From Mycolicibacterium vulneris (GTDB taxonomy: Bacteria > Actinomycetota > Actinomycetes > Mycobacteriales > Mycobacteriaceae), in NCBI RefSeq assembly GCF_002104765.1, contig NZ_NCXM01000014.1:90399-154398 (forward strand): 64,000 bases of DNA. Direction: 5' to 3'. Below, piece by piece: positions 48,240 through 57,099 of the stretch. The stretch's first letter is position 1. Each line of letters opens with the position of its first letter. Position numbers and translations under genes: made by a program. The notes below the pieces were generated by a model. It worked only from the letters and a program-made list of their open reading frames with translations. It did no database searches and was not told where the DNA came from.

Positions 48240-49166
48240 CTACACACTGAGCTCAGGCGCAACGACAGAAAGCGATGCTGTCGAGCGGCCGTCGAGTTGA
48301 GTCTGGGAGACGGTCCGCTGGGTTGGACCCAACCACATATCGATCGAGCCCGGCTCTCCGAGCTCGAACATGCGCGGAGTCCACGCCTCGTCGTCAATCA
48401 ACTGGACCCCGAATGAGTACTCGTAGGTGAGGTTGTCGGGACCGAGGAAGTAGACGAAGATGGCCGTCGACGTCGGGTGACGGCCCGGCCCATGCAGAAT
48501 CTGTACGTCGTTCTGTTGCAGGAATCGCCAATTGCGCATCACATCGTCGAGCGTCTCGACCTGGAAGTTGATGTGACAGAAGCCCGGTCCGGCGTCGCTC
48601 TGAAAGAACGCCAGCTTGTGATGGACGGGGTCGATTCGCATCAGGCAAGCGCCCTCACCGATCCAGTCGGACACCTTGGCGCTGAACACCGTAGACCAGA
48701 AGGCGTGCGCGGCCCGTACATCGGGGGCATCGAGGCACAGGTGGCCGAACTCCGCGATACCTGCGGCGGGTCGACCGGAGTTGATCGGACGTACCAGGGT
48801 GCTCTGGCCCGTGACCAGTTCGACGTGGTTGCCGAACGGGTCGTCGAAGGCGATGAAATTGCGAACATGCCGGTGTCGCGCTTCCTGTTCGGAGCCACGC
48901 GACACCGTGCAGCCGTACTGCTGCAACTCGACTTCGGCTGACTCGAGCGCGGCATCGTCTCGCAACGAGAACGCCGATGCGAGGACGCCGGGCCGGTTGC
49001 TTTCGATCAGCGCTAGGCAGTGATGACGGCCGTCGGCCCGCAAATAGGTGACACCTTGGTCCTGCGCGACCGGGTCCAGCCCCACGATGTCGACCGCGAA
49101 GCGGGTAGCACGCTGGAGATCGGTCACCCCCGATCGCACGTATGCAATGTCCTGCAGTTCGATCAT
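48240..49166 (-). CDS. Type I extradiol (catechol 2,3-type) dioxygenase
   Basis: 308 residues with two VOC domains. The Fe(II) ligands are visible in the C-terminal domain: His142 (EFGHLCLD), His198 (FCHINFQVE) and Glu249 (LTYEYSFG). The fold and length match BphC-like enzymes that cleave bicyclic or substituted catechols next to the hydroxyls. First gene of module C, divergent from the aldehyde dehydrogenase gene at 49519. A monocyclic versus polycyclic substrate cannot be told from sequence alone. Confidence 0.92.
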   Translation of the reverse strand: MIELQDIAYVRSGVTDLQRATRFAVDIVGLDPVAQDQGVTYLRADGRHHCLALIESNRPGVLASAFSLRDDAALESAEVELQQYGCTVSRGSEQEARHRHVRNFIAFDDPFGNHVELVTGQSTLVRPINSGRPAAGIAEFGHLCLDAPDVRAAHAFWSTVFSAKVSDWIGEGACLMRIDPVHHKLAFFQSDAGPGFCHINFQVETLDDVMRNWRFLQQNDVQILHGPGRHPTSTAIFVYFLGPDNLTYEYSFGVQLIDDEAWTPRMFELGEPGSIDMWLGPTQRTVSQTQLDGRSTASLSVVAPELSV

Positions 49167-49518
49167 CTCCGACCTTCCTGAACCTAACGAGGCAACTCAG
49201 CCCGCACCGCGGCATTACAGATGCGCCACTCGGTTTACTTATGCTCCTGAACTATATTGCGTACTGCCCTTCGGGTCAAAGCCATCCCTGTGCACCTAGG
49301 GAGGTGGCGAGCGCAATGACCCGTGTTGGGTCGGAATCGCCAGATTCATATTGCGCAACAGGCCATTACGTGACCTGCTGCGGTCGCGTGGCGGTGTGCG
49401 GTAGCGTCGGACTTAGTTATTATTATGAAATATTTGTAGATATAGCCTCAAGGGCGAGGTCAACCGCTAGAGTCGGCTTACGCCGGACGAGTGGTCCTCC
49501 AGAAAGTGGGCATAGCAC
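49167..49518. promoter_or_regulatory. Divergent promoter region of modules C and D
   Basis: 352 bases without a gene between the divergent extradiol dioxygenase and aldehyde dehydrogenase genes. It holds an imperfect inverted repeat GCAACAGG-N11-CCTGCTGC (49355-49381, 7 of 8 positions complementary) beside a perfect palindrome TTGCGCAA (49351-49358), and an AT-rich patch near 49415-49445. It is a candidate site for the MarR regulator encoded downstream. Confidence 0.5.
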
Positions 49519-51012
49519 GTGAAATCCTCTCTCGAAAGCAACAAGACGGACGTCGCGACGCTGCTCGATCGTGACTGGCGGATGCTGATCGGGGGCGACC
49601 GCGTCAGCGCCGCTGACGGCGCGACGATGGAGATCACCGCCCCGCACGACGGCTCCACCATCGCCCGCGTTCCTGCCGCGGGGCCCACCGACGTTGACGC
49701 AGCTGTCGCGGCCGCGGCGGCGGCGTTCCCGCAATGGCGCGACACCACATTGCTCGAGCGTGCGGAGATGATAAGGTCTTTCGCGCAGAGACTGCGTGCC
49801 CGCGCAACCGATTTCGGTCTGCTCGACGCTATCGACACGGGCAATCCCGTCACAGCCATGGTCGGCGACGTCATGATGGCTAGCCGGTGGCTCGACTACC
49901 ACGCAGCGGTGGCCTTCAGCGTCACCGGCGACACCCTTCCGTCGATGACGCGCAGCTGGCTGATGACCCGCAAAGAACCGTACGGCGCGGTAGGGCGGAT
50001 CATTCCCTACAACCACCCGATCCTGTTCGCCGCCGCCAAAGTAGGCGCTCCGCTGATCACCGGCAACACACTGATTCTCAAGGTGCCCGATCAGGCTCCG
50101 CTATCCTCGCTGCTGATGGCCGAAGTGGTACTCGAGTCGTTTCCGGCCGGCGTTGTCAACATCATCTCGGGAAGCGGTGCGGTGGCCGGAGACGCACTGG
50201 TCCGACACCGCGACGTCAAGCGCATCGCACTGATCGGCAGCGTGCCCACTGGCCAGAAGGTGATGGCTGCGGCAGCCGAGGCGGGCATCAAACACGTCAC
50301 CCTGGAACTCGGCGGCAAGAACGCGATGATCGTCTGCCCGGACGCCGACCCGAGCGCCGTCGTCGAGGGCGCAGCTTTCGGCATGAACTGTCATTGGAGC
50401 CAGGGACAGTCCTGCGGGTCAACGACCCGGCTCTTTCTTCACGAGTCACTTCACGATCAGGTGGTTTCCGGCTTGGTCGAACGATTGAAGTCGATCAGGA
50501 TCGGCCATCCGCTGGATCCGGCGACCGAGATGGGATGCCTGGTGTCCCAAGCCCAGTTCGACAAAGTGAATCACTACATCGAGATTGCGAAACGCGAAGG
50601 GGCTAACTTGGTCACCGGCGGCGGACGGCCGCCGGGCAAGGCATTCGAGGCGGGCTTCTATGTCGAGCCGACGGTCTTCGCCGACGTCGACATGTCGATG
50701 ACCGTTGCGCGTGAGGAGATTTTCGGTCCGGTCTTGTCGGTGCTGCGATTCACAGACCTTGACGCCGCCATCGCTCAGGCCAATGCACTACCGTTCGGTC
50801 TTACCGGCGCGATCTGGAGCAACGACATCGCCACCGCAGTCTCGGTGGCAGACAGGCTCGACACCGGCTATGTGTGGATTAACGGCAGCGGCAGCCACTT
50901 TCTGGGTGCGCCCTTCGGTGGTCGCAAGGACAGCGGAACAGGTACCGAAGAGGGAGTCGAGGAATTGGAGAGTTACCTCCAGACGAAGACCGTCAACATT
51001 CCTCTCCGGTGA
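49519..51012 (+). CDS. Aldehyde dehydrogenase (aromatic aldehyde type)
   Basis: 497 residues. Catalytic Cys299 (QGQSCGSTTR) and Glu263 (LELGGKNAM) are present. It starts with GTG at 49519. The N-terminal and active-site sequences differ clearly from the module C dehydrogenase. A possible substrate is the aromatic aldehyde released by the hydratase-aldolase (salicylaldehyde or 2-carboxybenzaldehyde), by analogy with PhdK. It is followed by the MarR gene with a 100-base gap. Confidence 0.88.
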   Translation: MKSSLESNKTDVATLLDRDWRMLIGGDRVSAADGATMEITAPHDGSTIARVPAAGPTDVDAAVAAAAAAFPQWRDTTLLERAEMIRSFAQRLRARATDFGLLDAIDTGNPVTAMVGDVMMASRWLDYHAAVAFSVTGDTLPSMTRSWLMTRKEPYGAVGRIIPYNHPILFAAAKVGAPLITGNTLILKVPDQAPLSSLLMAEVVLESFPAGVVNIISGSGAVAGDALVRHRDVKRIALIGSVPTGQKVMAAAAEAGIKHVTLELGGKNAMIVCPDADPSAVVEGAAFGMNCHWSQGQSCGSTTRLFLHESLHDQVVSGLVERLKSIRIGHPLDPATEMGCLVSQAQFDKVNHYIEIAKREGANLVTGGGRPPGKAFEAGFYVEPTVFADVDMSMTVAREEIFGPVLSVLRFTDLDAAIAQANALPFGLTGAIWSNDIATAVSVADRLDTGYVWINGSGSHFLGAPFGGRKDSGTGTEEGVEELESYLQTKTVNIPLR

Positions 51013-51040
51013 GTTATTAAACAATCCACCCGACACCGCG

Positions 51041-51069
51041 ACAAATTTGTTGACGTCGGTACTGTACAG
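51041..51069. promoter_or_regulatory. Palindromes before the MarR gene
   Basis: Perfect palindromes ACAAATTTGT (51041-51050) and CTGTACAG (51062-51069) lie in the 100 bases upstream of the MarR gene. MarR proteins often autoregulate through such short dyads. Confidence 0.4.
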
Positions 51070-51112
51070 AACCAGAACTATCCACCATCGTGATCGATCG
51101 GGAGGCGATCCC

Positions 51113-51688
51113 ATGCCGCGACGGCCCCGTAACCCACGCTCGATCGCCGAGGAGATCGCCAGGGCGGCCGACCGGGAGGATCCGGGATTCGACACCGCCG
51201 TCCTGGGACTGACACTGGCGCTGTTCCGTACCGCGACCGCCTTCGAGCGGGCTCACGTCAGCGAACTACTGCCGCATGACCTGAACATCAGCCAGCTCAA
51301 TATCCTCACGGTGCTCGACCGCGCCTCGGAGCCGCTGACGATGGGGGCGCTTGGTCAGGCGGTCTCCGTGCTGCCGGCTAACCTGACCGGTGTCGTGGAC
51401 GGGTTGGCGCGGCGAGGTTACGTCGAACGCATAACGAATCCCGACGACCGTCGGTCCTTCCTGATCCGCATCGGTAAACCCGGGCGCGCCTTTCTACGCA
51501 AGTTTCTGCCCGGACATTGGGCATACCTACAGACCCTGATGAGCGATCTGACACCCCCGCAGAAGCGTCAGTTGCAGACGTTGCTCGGCAAGTTCTTCGA
51601 CTCGATCGAACAGAACTGCCAGACCGTCACCAATGGCGCCGACCTCAAGCGCCCACAGCCGAGGCTCCGTGGTCAGGTGTCGTCATGA
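51113..51688 (+). CDS. MarR-family regulator
   Basis: 191 residues. Winged HTH at about 76-120 (LTMGALGQAVSVLPANLTGV, wing NPDDRRSFL). The ATG at 51113 has GGGAGG upstream; the frame stays open upstream through the aldehyde dehydrogenase gene. MarR proteins in catabolic clusters often respond to aromatic acids. The likely targets are module C and D promoters (49167-49518), by position. Confidence 0.9.
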   Translation: MPRRPRNPRSIAEEIARAADREDPGFDTAVLGLTLALFRTATAFERAHVSELLPHDLNISQLNILTVLDRASEPLTMGALGQAVSVLPANLTGVVDGLARRGYVERITNPDDRRSFLIRIGKPGRAFLRKFLPGHWAYLQTLMSDLTPPQKRQLQTLLGKFFDSIEQNCQTVTNGADLKRPQPRLRGQVSS

Positions 51689-51716
51689 GACTCTCGGCGT
51701 CTTATCAGGCGATATT

Positions 51717-52697
51717 GTGATCGATCTGCACACCCATGGCCTGCCCCGCTCCCTACCCAACTTCGGCCGACGCTTCGCGGGTTCCTGGCCTGAACTGGTG
51801 GAAACCGGTCCGTGCAGCGCCGACATCATGCTCGCCGACCGGCACTTTCGTTCGATCACGGAGCAATGCTGGAACCTGGAGCGACGACTCGCCGACATGG
51901 AGACTGATGGCGTTGCACGACAGGTTATTTCACCTATACCGATAACCTTCTCTTATAACCTAAGCGCCGATGGCGTGGCCGAGATGGCGCGGGTGCAGAA
52001 CGAATGGATCGCCGATGCCGTTCGCGCATATCCGACGCGGTTCAGCGGGCTGGGCACAGTCCCGCTGCAGGACCCGGACCGGGCCGCGGAGATGGTCGTC
52101 GAAATTCGGCAGGTTCTCGGCCTCGCTGGCGTCGAGATCGGCTCGAACGTGCGCGGACTTAATCTCGACGACCGCGCCCTGGATCCCTTCTTCGCGGCCT
52201 GCGCCGATCACAGCGCTCTGGTGTTTGTACATCCGTGGCAGGTGCTGGGTTCGGATCGGCTGACAAAGTACGGACTCGCCGATTCCATCGGAATGGGCGC
52301 TGAGACAGCGGCGGCTGCAGCGTCATTGGTAATAGGCGGCGTTCTGGACCGCCATCCCAACCTCGACATTCTGCTCGCTCACGGCGGAGGTGCGTTTCTG
52401 GCGCTGCTCCCGAGAATCGAGCGATTCTGGGAGAACTCATCGACAATGACGTACTGCGGCGACCGTCCGTCGAGTTATGCCAGCCGCTTCTATTACGATT
52501 CGCTGCTCTTCGACGCGGACGCGGTTGCGGCTCTAGTCGGGCGCGTCGGGGCCGATCGGGTGGTGGTCGGCACCGATTATCCGTTCGCCATCGCCGAACG
52601 ACCAGCAGGAGCGGCGCTGCTCGGCGCCGGTCTCCCCGACGCGGTCACTTCGGCGGTCAGTGTGCTGACCGCCGAGAGAATTCTCGGACTCGCCTGA
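51717..52697 (+). CDS. Amidohydrolase-family decarboxylase (ACMSD-like)
   Basis: 326 residues of the amidohydrolase_2 fold. Metal ligands are His5 and His7 (IDLHTHG), a His in VFVHPW (about 171), a His in LLAHGGG (about 222) and Asp in GTDYPF (about 286). This family includes zinc-dependent decarboxylases of aromatic acids such as ACMSD, gamma-resorcylate decarboxylase and 3,4-dihydroxyphthalate decarboxylase-like enzymes. The start is GTG at 51717, 28 bases after the MarR stop; the open frame upstream overlaps the MarR gene. It converges on the Pht5-like gene. Confidence 0.88.
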   Translation: MIDLHTHGLPRSLPNFGRRFAGSWPELVETGPCSADIMLADRHFRSITEQCWNLERRLADMETDGVARQVISPIPITFSYNLSADGVAEMARVQNEWIADAVRAYPTRFSGLGTVPLQDPDRAAEMVVEIRQVLGLAGVEIGSNVRGLNLDDRALDPFFAACADHSALVFVHPWQVLGSDRLTKYGLADSIGMGAETAAAAASLVIGGVLDRHPNLDILLAHGGGAFLALLPRIERFWENSSTMTYCGDRPSSYASRFYYDSLLFDADAVAALVGRVGADRVVVGTDYPFAIAERPAGAALLGAGLPDAVTSAVSVLTAERILGLA

Positions 52698-52718
52698 GGC
52701 ACAACGGGTTTCTCGGGA

Positions 52719-53717
52719 CTACACCCGCGCTGCGCTGACCGTCGACGGTACGAACACATCCTGGAGTCGCAGCAGGCGTTCGCTGAACCCCTGCTCGTGC
52801 GCGTAGGCCAGCAATGCCTGTAGGGCGGCGACGTTCTCAGCGACGCCGCCGCGGAAGGGATCGCCGAGAACGTCTTTTTCTGCTTCCGCGTAGGAGGACT
52901 CCCATATCAGGCTGGTCGTGCACACTGCGGTGTCGATAAGCTCCCGCTGTACGGGTTTGCGGGCCCGTTCGAACGCATCGACAAGATTGTTGGCCACCCA
53001 GGGATGAGCGGTGAGCACCGAACGCTTGACGACTACCACGTGCATGATCGGAACAATCTGCGTGACGTCGAAATAGGCGCGCTCCACCGCACGGAAGTCG
53101 GGCCACAACCGTCGAATCCGCGGATCGCCTTGCAGGAACGCCCGTGGGGGACGCGCGGTGATCAGTCCGTCGAGCTCGCCACGAATCAGCTGGGCGCTGA
53201 GGGTGTCCTCGTCGCCAATATGGGAGACGTCGAAATGGTCGGGAGGTGCCACCGGCGCCTTCTCCTGACGACCCGGCTCCTCGAGACCACCTGTGCGCCA
53301 ACGGACTGACGCGAGATCGACACCGTGATGCTCGCCCAGTATGCCGCGCATCCACAACGAGGCGGTCATGCTCCATTCGGGGGTCCCGATGACGCCAGCG
53401 TTGAGGTCGGCCGCCTCAGCCACATTCGTGTCGGCACGGACGTAGACACTGGAGTGCCGGAAGAGCCGAGACGGGAAGATCGGGAGGGCGACGAAAGGCC
53501 GATCGGGATCGTCGACCGTGGACAGGTATGCACCCATCGAATACTCGGCCACGTCGAACTCGCCGTACTTGCCCTGGCGCCAGAAGAGATCTTCGATCGC
53601 GGTGTGCAGGTAGCGCATCCGTATACCCTCAGGTGCGACCTCGCCCGTGTAGAGGCGACGCGTTCTGTCGTAAAGTTCGCCACCGTAGGTCAATTCGAGA
53701 CGCTCTGCCCGATTCAT
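52719..53717 (-). CDS. 4,5-Dihydroxyphthalate decarboxylase (Pht5) family protein
   Basis: 332 residues with a periplasmic-binding-protein type II-like fold but no signal peptide. RLELTYGGELYDRTRRLYTG near the start and WPDFRAVERAYFDVTQIVPIM (conserved middle block, quoted in part) are typical of the Pht5 family. Family members decarboxylate 4,5-dihydroxyphthalate to protocatechuate. The start overlaps the IclR stop (ATGA). It is last in module E. Some relatives are plain binding proteins, so activity is inferred. Confidence 0.87.
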   Translation of the reverse strand: MNRAERLELTYGGELYDRTRRLYTGEVAPEGIRMRYLHTAIEDLFWRQGKYGEFDVAEYSMGAYLSTVDDPDRPFVALPIFPSRLFRHSSVYVRADTNVAEAADLNAGVIGTPEWSMTASLWMRGILGEHHGVDLASVRWRTGGLEEPGRQEKAPVAPPDHFDVSHIGDEDTLSAQLIRGELDGLITARPPRAFLQGDPRIRRLWPDFRAVERAYFDVTQIVPIMHVVVVKRSVLTAHPWVANNLVDAFERARKPVQRELIDTAVCTTSLIWESSYAEAEKDVLGDPFRGGVAENVAALQALLAYAHEQGFSERLLRLQDVFVPSTVSAARV

Positions 53718-54499
53718 GGCAGCAGTGCCCCGATCTCATCGGTAGCCGCAATCAGCTCACTGAGCACAGTTCGACGCAAGCTCCTAGTCATTCGGCTGAC
53801 GGGCACCGAGGCGTTGAGGGCATACGATCCGCCGCGCAGCGCTACTGCGATGGAGATCACGCCCACCTCGCCTTCTTCATTACTGATGGCATACCCGCGC
53901 CTGCGCACCTCGGCGAGCTCCGCATCGAGCGCCACCCTCGACGCAATGGAATTCCGCGTCATCTGGATCAGATCGGCGTGCGGATAGAGCCGGTCGAGCT
54001 CCCCGGGCCCGAGAGCGGAAAGCAACGCCTTGCCGGTCGACGTGCAGTGTGCGGGCATCGCCACGCCCAGCCGGTTAGACACCCGCAGCGCCTGCGGACT
54101 CTCGATGGACGCGACGAAGTCGACCTCGGCGCCCTCCAGCCGCCCCAGATGCACGGTCTCCCTTAGGCCGGCGTTCAGTTTCTCCAACACCGGTCGGGCC
54201 CGGTCGCGGACATCCAGCTGGCGCAGCACGCTGAAGGCGAGCAGATCCAGACCCGGTCCTACACGGTAGGCCTTCGTTTTCGGATCCTGGCGGATCAGTC
54301 CGCGATAGGCCAGCATGGCGAGTAGCCGGTGCGCCGTCGAGCTCGCCACACCGAGGTAGGCGCTTACATCGGTGAGCCGGAGTTCATTCCGGGCCGCTAG
54401 GAGCATGACGATCTGCAAGGCGTTGTCAACCGATTCCACCGGGTACTGGGGTATCGGCCCGTATGCCCGGGCAACGATCGGTTCTGCTTCCATCGTCAT
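53714..54499 (-). CDS. IclR-family regulator
   Basis: 261 residues with the N-terminal winged HTH (about 42-65, LTDVSAYLGVASSTAHRLLA) and the C-terminal IclR effector domain (GVAMPAHCTSTGKALLSAL, VGVISIAVALRGG). It is placed within module E, 7 bases after the reductase gene and overlapping the decarboxylase start, so it is made with the pathway enzymes. A likely role is activation of module E by an aromatic acid. Confidence 0.92.
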   Translation of the reverse strand: MTMEAEPIVARAYGPIPQYPVESVDNALQIVMLLAARNELRLTDVSAYLGVASSTAHRLLAMLAYRGLIRQDPKTKAYRVGPGLDLLAFSVLRQLDVRDRARPVLEKLNAGLRETVHLGRLEGAEVDFVASIESPQALRVSNRLGVAMPAHCTSTGKALLSALGPGELDRLYPHADLIQMTRNSIASRVALDAELAEVRRRGYAISNEEGEVGVISIAVALRGGSYALNASVPVSRMTRSLRRTVLSELIAATDEIGALLP

Positions 54500-54506
54500 C
54501 AGGTGA

Positions 54507-55751
54507 TCACCCTCCAGCTGATTGGCCTATGTTGAGCTGCGGTAAGCGTTCCACTTCCGCCAGGCAGTCGGCGACGGTCGTTCCCGCGCCGATCATCCTG
54601 CGGCACATCATCAGTGCCTTCGGCCAATTGACGGTGACAGCCCCAGTCAGCATCCCGTCCTGATCGCCGAACACTGCTACGCCCTGCGGCGAGTCGCTGT
54701 TCAGGTCGCCGACGATCCGATCAAGCACCGCTCGGTGTGGCCGCCCGGCGATTTGTATCTTCCAGTCGTACTGGTCACTCCACACGTATTCGGTCGGCGC
54801 GTAGGAACGCAGCTCGTCGGGGTGGGTGATGTTGTGGGCCACACAGGCGGCCTGCTCAGCGGCGTTGGTCCAGTGCTCGACCCGGACATCTTCCCGATAC
54901 CCACGATGACGCCAGCGCGCCACGTCGCCGACCGCGAACACGCCCGGATGCCCTACCGCACGGCAGAATTCGTCACACACCACGCCATCGTCGATCAGCA
55001 GTCCGGAAGAGGATAGCCAGGCGTCGTTGGGGATGGCGCCAATACCGACGACCACGATGGCAGCCCGCAGCGTCTCTTTGCTGGTTAGGGTGACGCGCAG
55101 ATCCCCTTCGCGTCCGTCGACCGACTCGACACCGGCGCCGAACCGCGCCTGCACCCCGTGCCTCGCGTGCACGCTGGTGAGGATCGCTCCGAGTTCAGCC
55201 CCGACGACCCGGCCGATCGGTGCGGTCAACGGATCGACGATGGTCACGTTCCGCCCCGCGGCGTGCGCAGTCGCGGCGACCTCGGCACCGATGAATCCGC
55301 CGCCCACGACTACTACCGGTCCGGCAGTCGCCAGCGCGCGAGCCAGTCCACGGCTGTCGTCCAGCGTCCGCACGAGATAAACACCGGAGGCCACCGGCCA
55401 CGGGCTCGGTCGCGCATCAGCGCCAGTGGCCACGACCAGGATGTCGAATTTGACCCGCGCGCCGTCGGCGAGGACCACCGCTCGATCAGCAAGGTCCAGG
55501 TGCTCAGCTGCGTTGCCGAGGCGCAGTTCGATACCGGCCTCGTCGGCTTCTTCGGCGGTGAGCATCGTCAGCCGGCTCTGATCCCACGAGCCTGCGAGAA
55601 ACTGCTTGGAGAGGGGCGGCTTGTCGTAGGGCAGACTGCTCTCACGGCCGATCAACACGATCCGGCCGCCGAAGCCCTGGGATCGCAGCGCCTTTGCGGT
55701 GCGCACCCCGCCGACGGACGACCCCACGATGACGACGGTCTGTCCGGACAT
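54507..55751 (-). CDS. FAD-dependent ferredoxin reductase
   Basis: 414 residues. FAD site VVIVGSSVGGVRTAKALRSQ at the N-terminus; NAD(P)H site VVVVGGGFIGAEVAA near 145; second FAD motif VFAVGDVARW. It passes electrons from NADH to the ferredoxin encoded immediately upstream. The start ATG at 55751 overlaps the ferredoxin stop by one base (TGATG). Confidence 0.94.
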   Translation of the reverse strand: MSGQTVVIVGSSVGGVRTAKALRSQGFGGRIVLIGRESSLPYDKPPLSKQFLAGSWDQSRLTMLTAEEADEAGIELRLGNAAEHLDLADRAVVLADGARVKFDILVVATGADARPSPWPVASGVYLVRTLDDSRGLARALATAGPVVVVGGGFIGAEVAATAHAAGRNVTIVDPLTAPIGRVVGAELGAILTSVHARHGVQARFGAGVESVDGREGDLRVTLTSKETLRAAIVVVGIGAIPNDAWLSSSGLLIDDGVVCDEFCRAVGHPGVFAVGDVARWRHRGYREDVRVEHWTNAAEQAACVAHNITHPDELRSYAPTEYVWSDQYDWKIQIAGRPHRAVLDRIVGDLNSDSPQGVAVFGDQDGMLTGAVTVNWPKALMMCRRMIGAGTTVADCLAEVERLPQLNIGQSAGG

Positions 55752-55948
55752 CAGTCGCCCTCGATGCTCAAGGCGTTCACGGGGCAACTGCCAACCGCGT
55801 CCTCGATTCGTGAGCGCTCAGGCTCTGCGAAGGTGTCACGCAACAGCACCACCACGCCGTCATCGTCGACATCGAAGGTGTCGGCAGCGCCGGTCACGCA
55901 GTTGCCATAACCCTGGCACAACTGGTAGTCAGCGTGGAGTCTGGGCAT
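55751..55948 (-). CDS. Ferredoxin, 3Fe-4S type (dioxygenase partner)
   Basis: 65 residues. CxxYxxC motif (Cys11, Tyr14, Cys17) plus Cys55-Pro, fitting a 3Fe-4S cluster. It lies between the SDR (36-base gap) and its reductase, and so is the electron carrier of Rieske system 2. A shorter C-terminus and different surface residues distinguish it from the ferredoxin at 41407. Confidence 0.93.
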   Translation of the reverse strand: MPRLHADYQLCQGYGNCVTGAADTFDVDDDGVVVLLRDTFAEPERSRIEDAVGSCPVNALSIEGD

Positions 55949-55984
55949 GATGTCCTCTCTGTTCCGATCGTGCGGTGCCAGTGC

Positions 55985-56791
55985 TCAACTGCGCTTCCTC
56001 GGCGCCGCGGCGACGCTCATGCCTCCGTCGGGGTGGATGACGTCGCCGGTGATGCCGCGGGCGCGATGCGATGCCAGGAACACATAACTCCACGCGTGGT
56101 CCTCAGCGGACAACGCGACCTGGAGGGGAACGCGCGCCGACATCTCTTCGGCACGACCGGGCACTTTCGAGATGCTGCGGTCCGCCATGCCCAGAACGGC
56201 CAGGCCGCGAAGGTCGGTACCCAGGGTGGCGCCGGGGGCAACACCGTTGACCCTGATCTGCGGCGCCAGGTCATGAGATAGCGCAGTGACCAATCCGCGG
56301 ACGGCGAATTTGGAAGCCACGTAGAGCACCCCACCTCGCCCCGCGTAGTACCCGGACGTGGACTCGGTCAGCACAATGACGGGCCGCTCGGATTCGCGCA
56401 GCGCGGGAAGCGCCGCCTTGACCGAATGCAGATAGCTTCTGACGTTGATGCGAAAGATCTCATCGAATGCCTCGTCGAGGACGTCCACGTCGATCTCTTC
56501 GATGCTGCGGTAAAAGTCGAACACGCCGACGCAGTTGACGAGCACGTCCAGACCGCCGAACGCCTCGACCGCGGCGCCGACGGCCGCGTCATTGGCGCCG
56601 CGCAAGCTCCCGTCGCCACACACTACGGGGACATCGGGATGCTGGGCGCTCAGCGCCGAGCACTTCTGCTCATCGCGTTCCAAAACAGCCACGCGCGCAC
56701 CCTCATCCAGAAAGGCGTCGACCACCGCCCTGCCAATCCCCGAACCGGCGCCCACGACAAGAGCCCGCCGACCGGTGAGCCAGCCGGTCAC
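55985..56791 (-). CDS. cis-Dihydrodiol dehydrogenase (BphB-like SDR)
   Basis: 268 residues. Cofactor loop GAGSGIG (14-20), NCVGVF after strand beta4, and catalytic Tyr157/Lys161 in GRGGVLYVASK. The GG.LY.A.K pattern is that of cis-biphenyl and benzene dihydrodiol dehydrogenases. It would rearomatise the diol from the system 2 oxygenase. The start GTG at 56791 overlaps the stop of the preceding small gene (GTGA); the open frame upstream runs inside that gene. Confidence 0.9.
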   Translation of the reverse strand: MTGWLTGRRALVVGAGSGIGRAVVDAFLDEGARVAVLERDEQKCSALSAQHPDVPVVCGDGSLRGANDAAVGAAVEAFGGLDVLVNCVGVFDFYRSIEEIDVDVLDEAFDEIFRINVRSYLHSVKAALPALRESERPVIVLTESTSGYYAGRGGVLYVASKFAVRGLVTALSHDLAPQIRVNGVAPGATLGTDLRGLAVLGMADRSISKVPGRAEEMSARVPLQVALSAEDHAWSYVFLASHRARGITGDVIHPDGGMSVAAAPRKRS

Positions 56792-57099
56792 CACGACTCC
56801 GGAGCGGGCTGACCGGACCGCTCGTCGACCAGGGATCCGAAGGGGTGTCCGATCATTGCCGAGAATGTCGCGGTCGACTGCCACGTCAGGGCCTCAACTT
56901 CGAGAGGACACAACGCCACCCACTGCCCGGACTTCTGCGATTCGATCAGCAGCCGCGAGCCGTTGCGGGTGTCGACCCGGGTGAGGCGCACCTCACTGAA
57001 CTCGTTACCGATCGTGATCGGTTCGCCGACAACATGTCTGAGCAGCTCACTGCGTGCCGCTCCCGTCGGGGCAGTCTGCTCATGCTCGGGGCGCGTCAC
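56788..57099 (-). CDS. Small conserved protein of dioxygenase clusters
   Basis: 103 residues, no known domain identified with certainty. It contains GNEFSEVRLTRVDTRNGSRL and CPLEVEALTWQSTATFSAMI. It is placed between the dioxygenase beta gene and the dihydrodiol dehydrogenase with GTGA overlaps at both ends, so it is co-translated with them. Similar short proteins accompany Rieske dioxygenases in actinobacteria and are often annotated loosely as dihydrodiol dehydrogenases, but there is no cofactor motif here. Confidence 0.75.
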   Translation of the reverse strand: MTRPEHEQTAPTGAARSELLRHVVGEPITIGNEFSEVRLTRVDTRNGSRLLIESQKSGQWVALCPLEVEALTWQSTATFSAMIGHPFGSLVDERSGQPAPESW

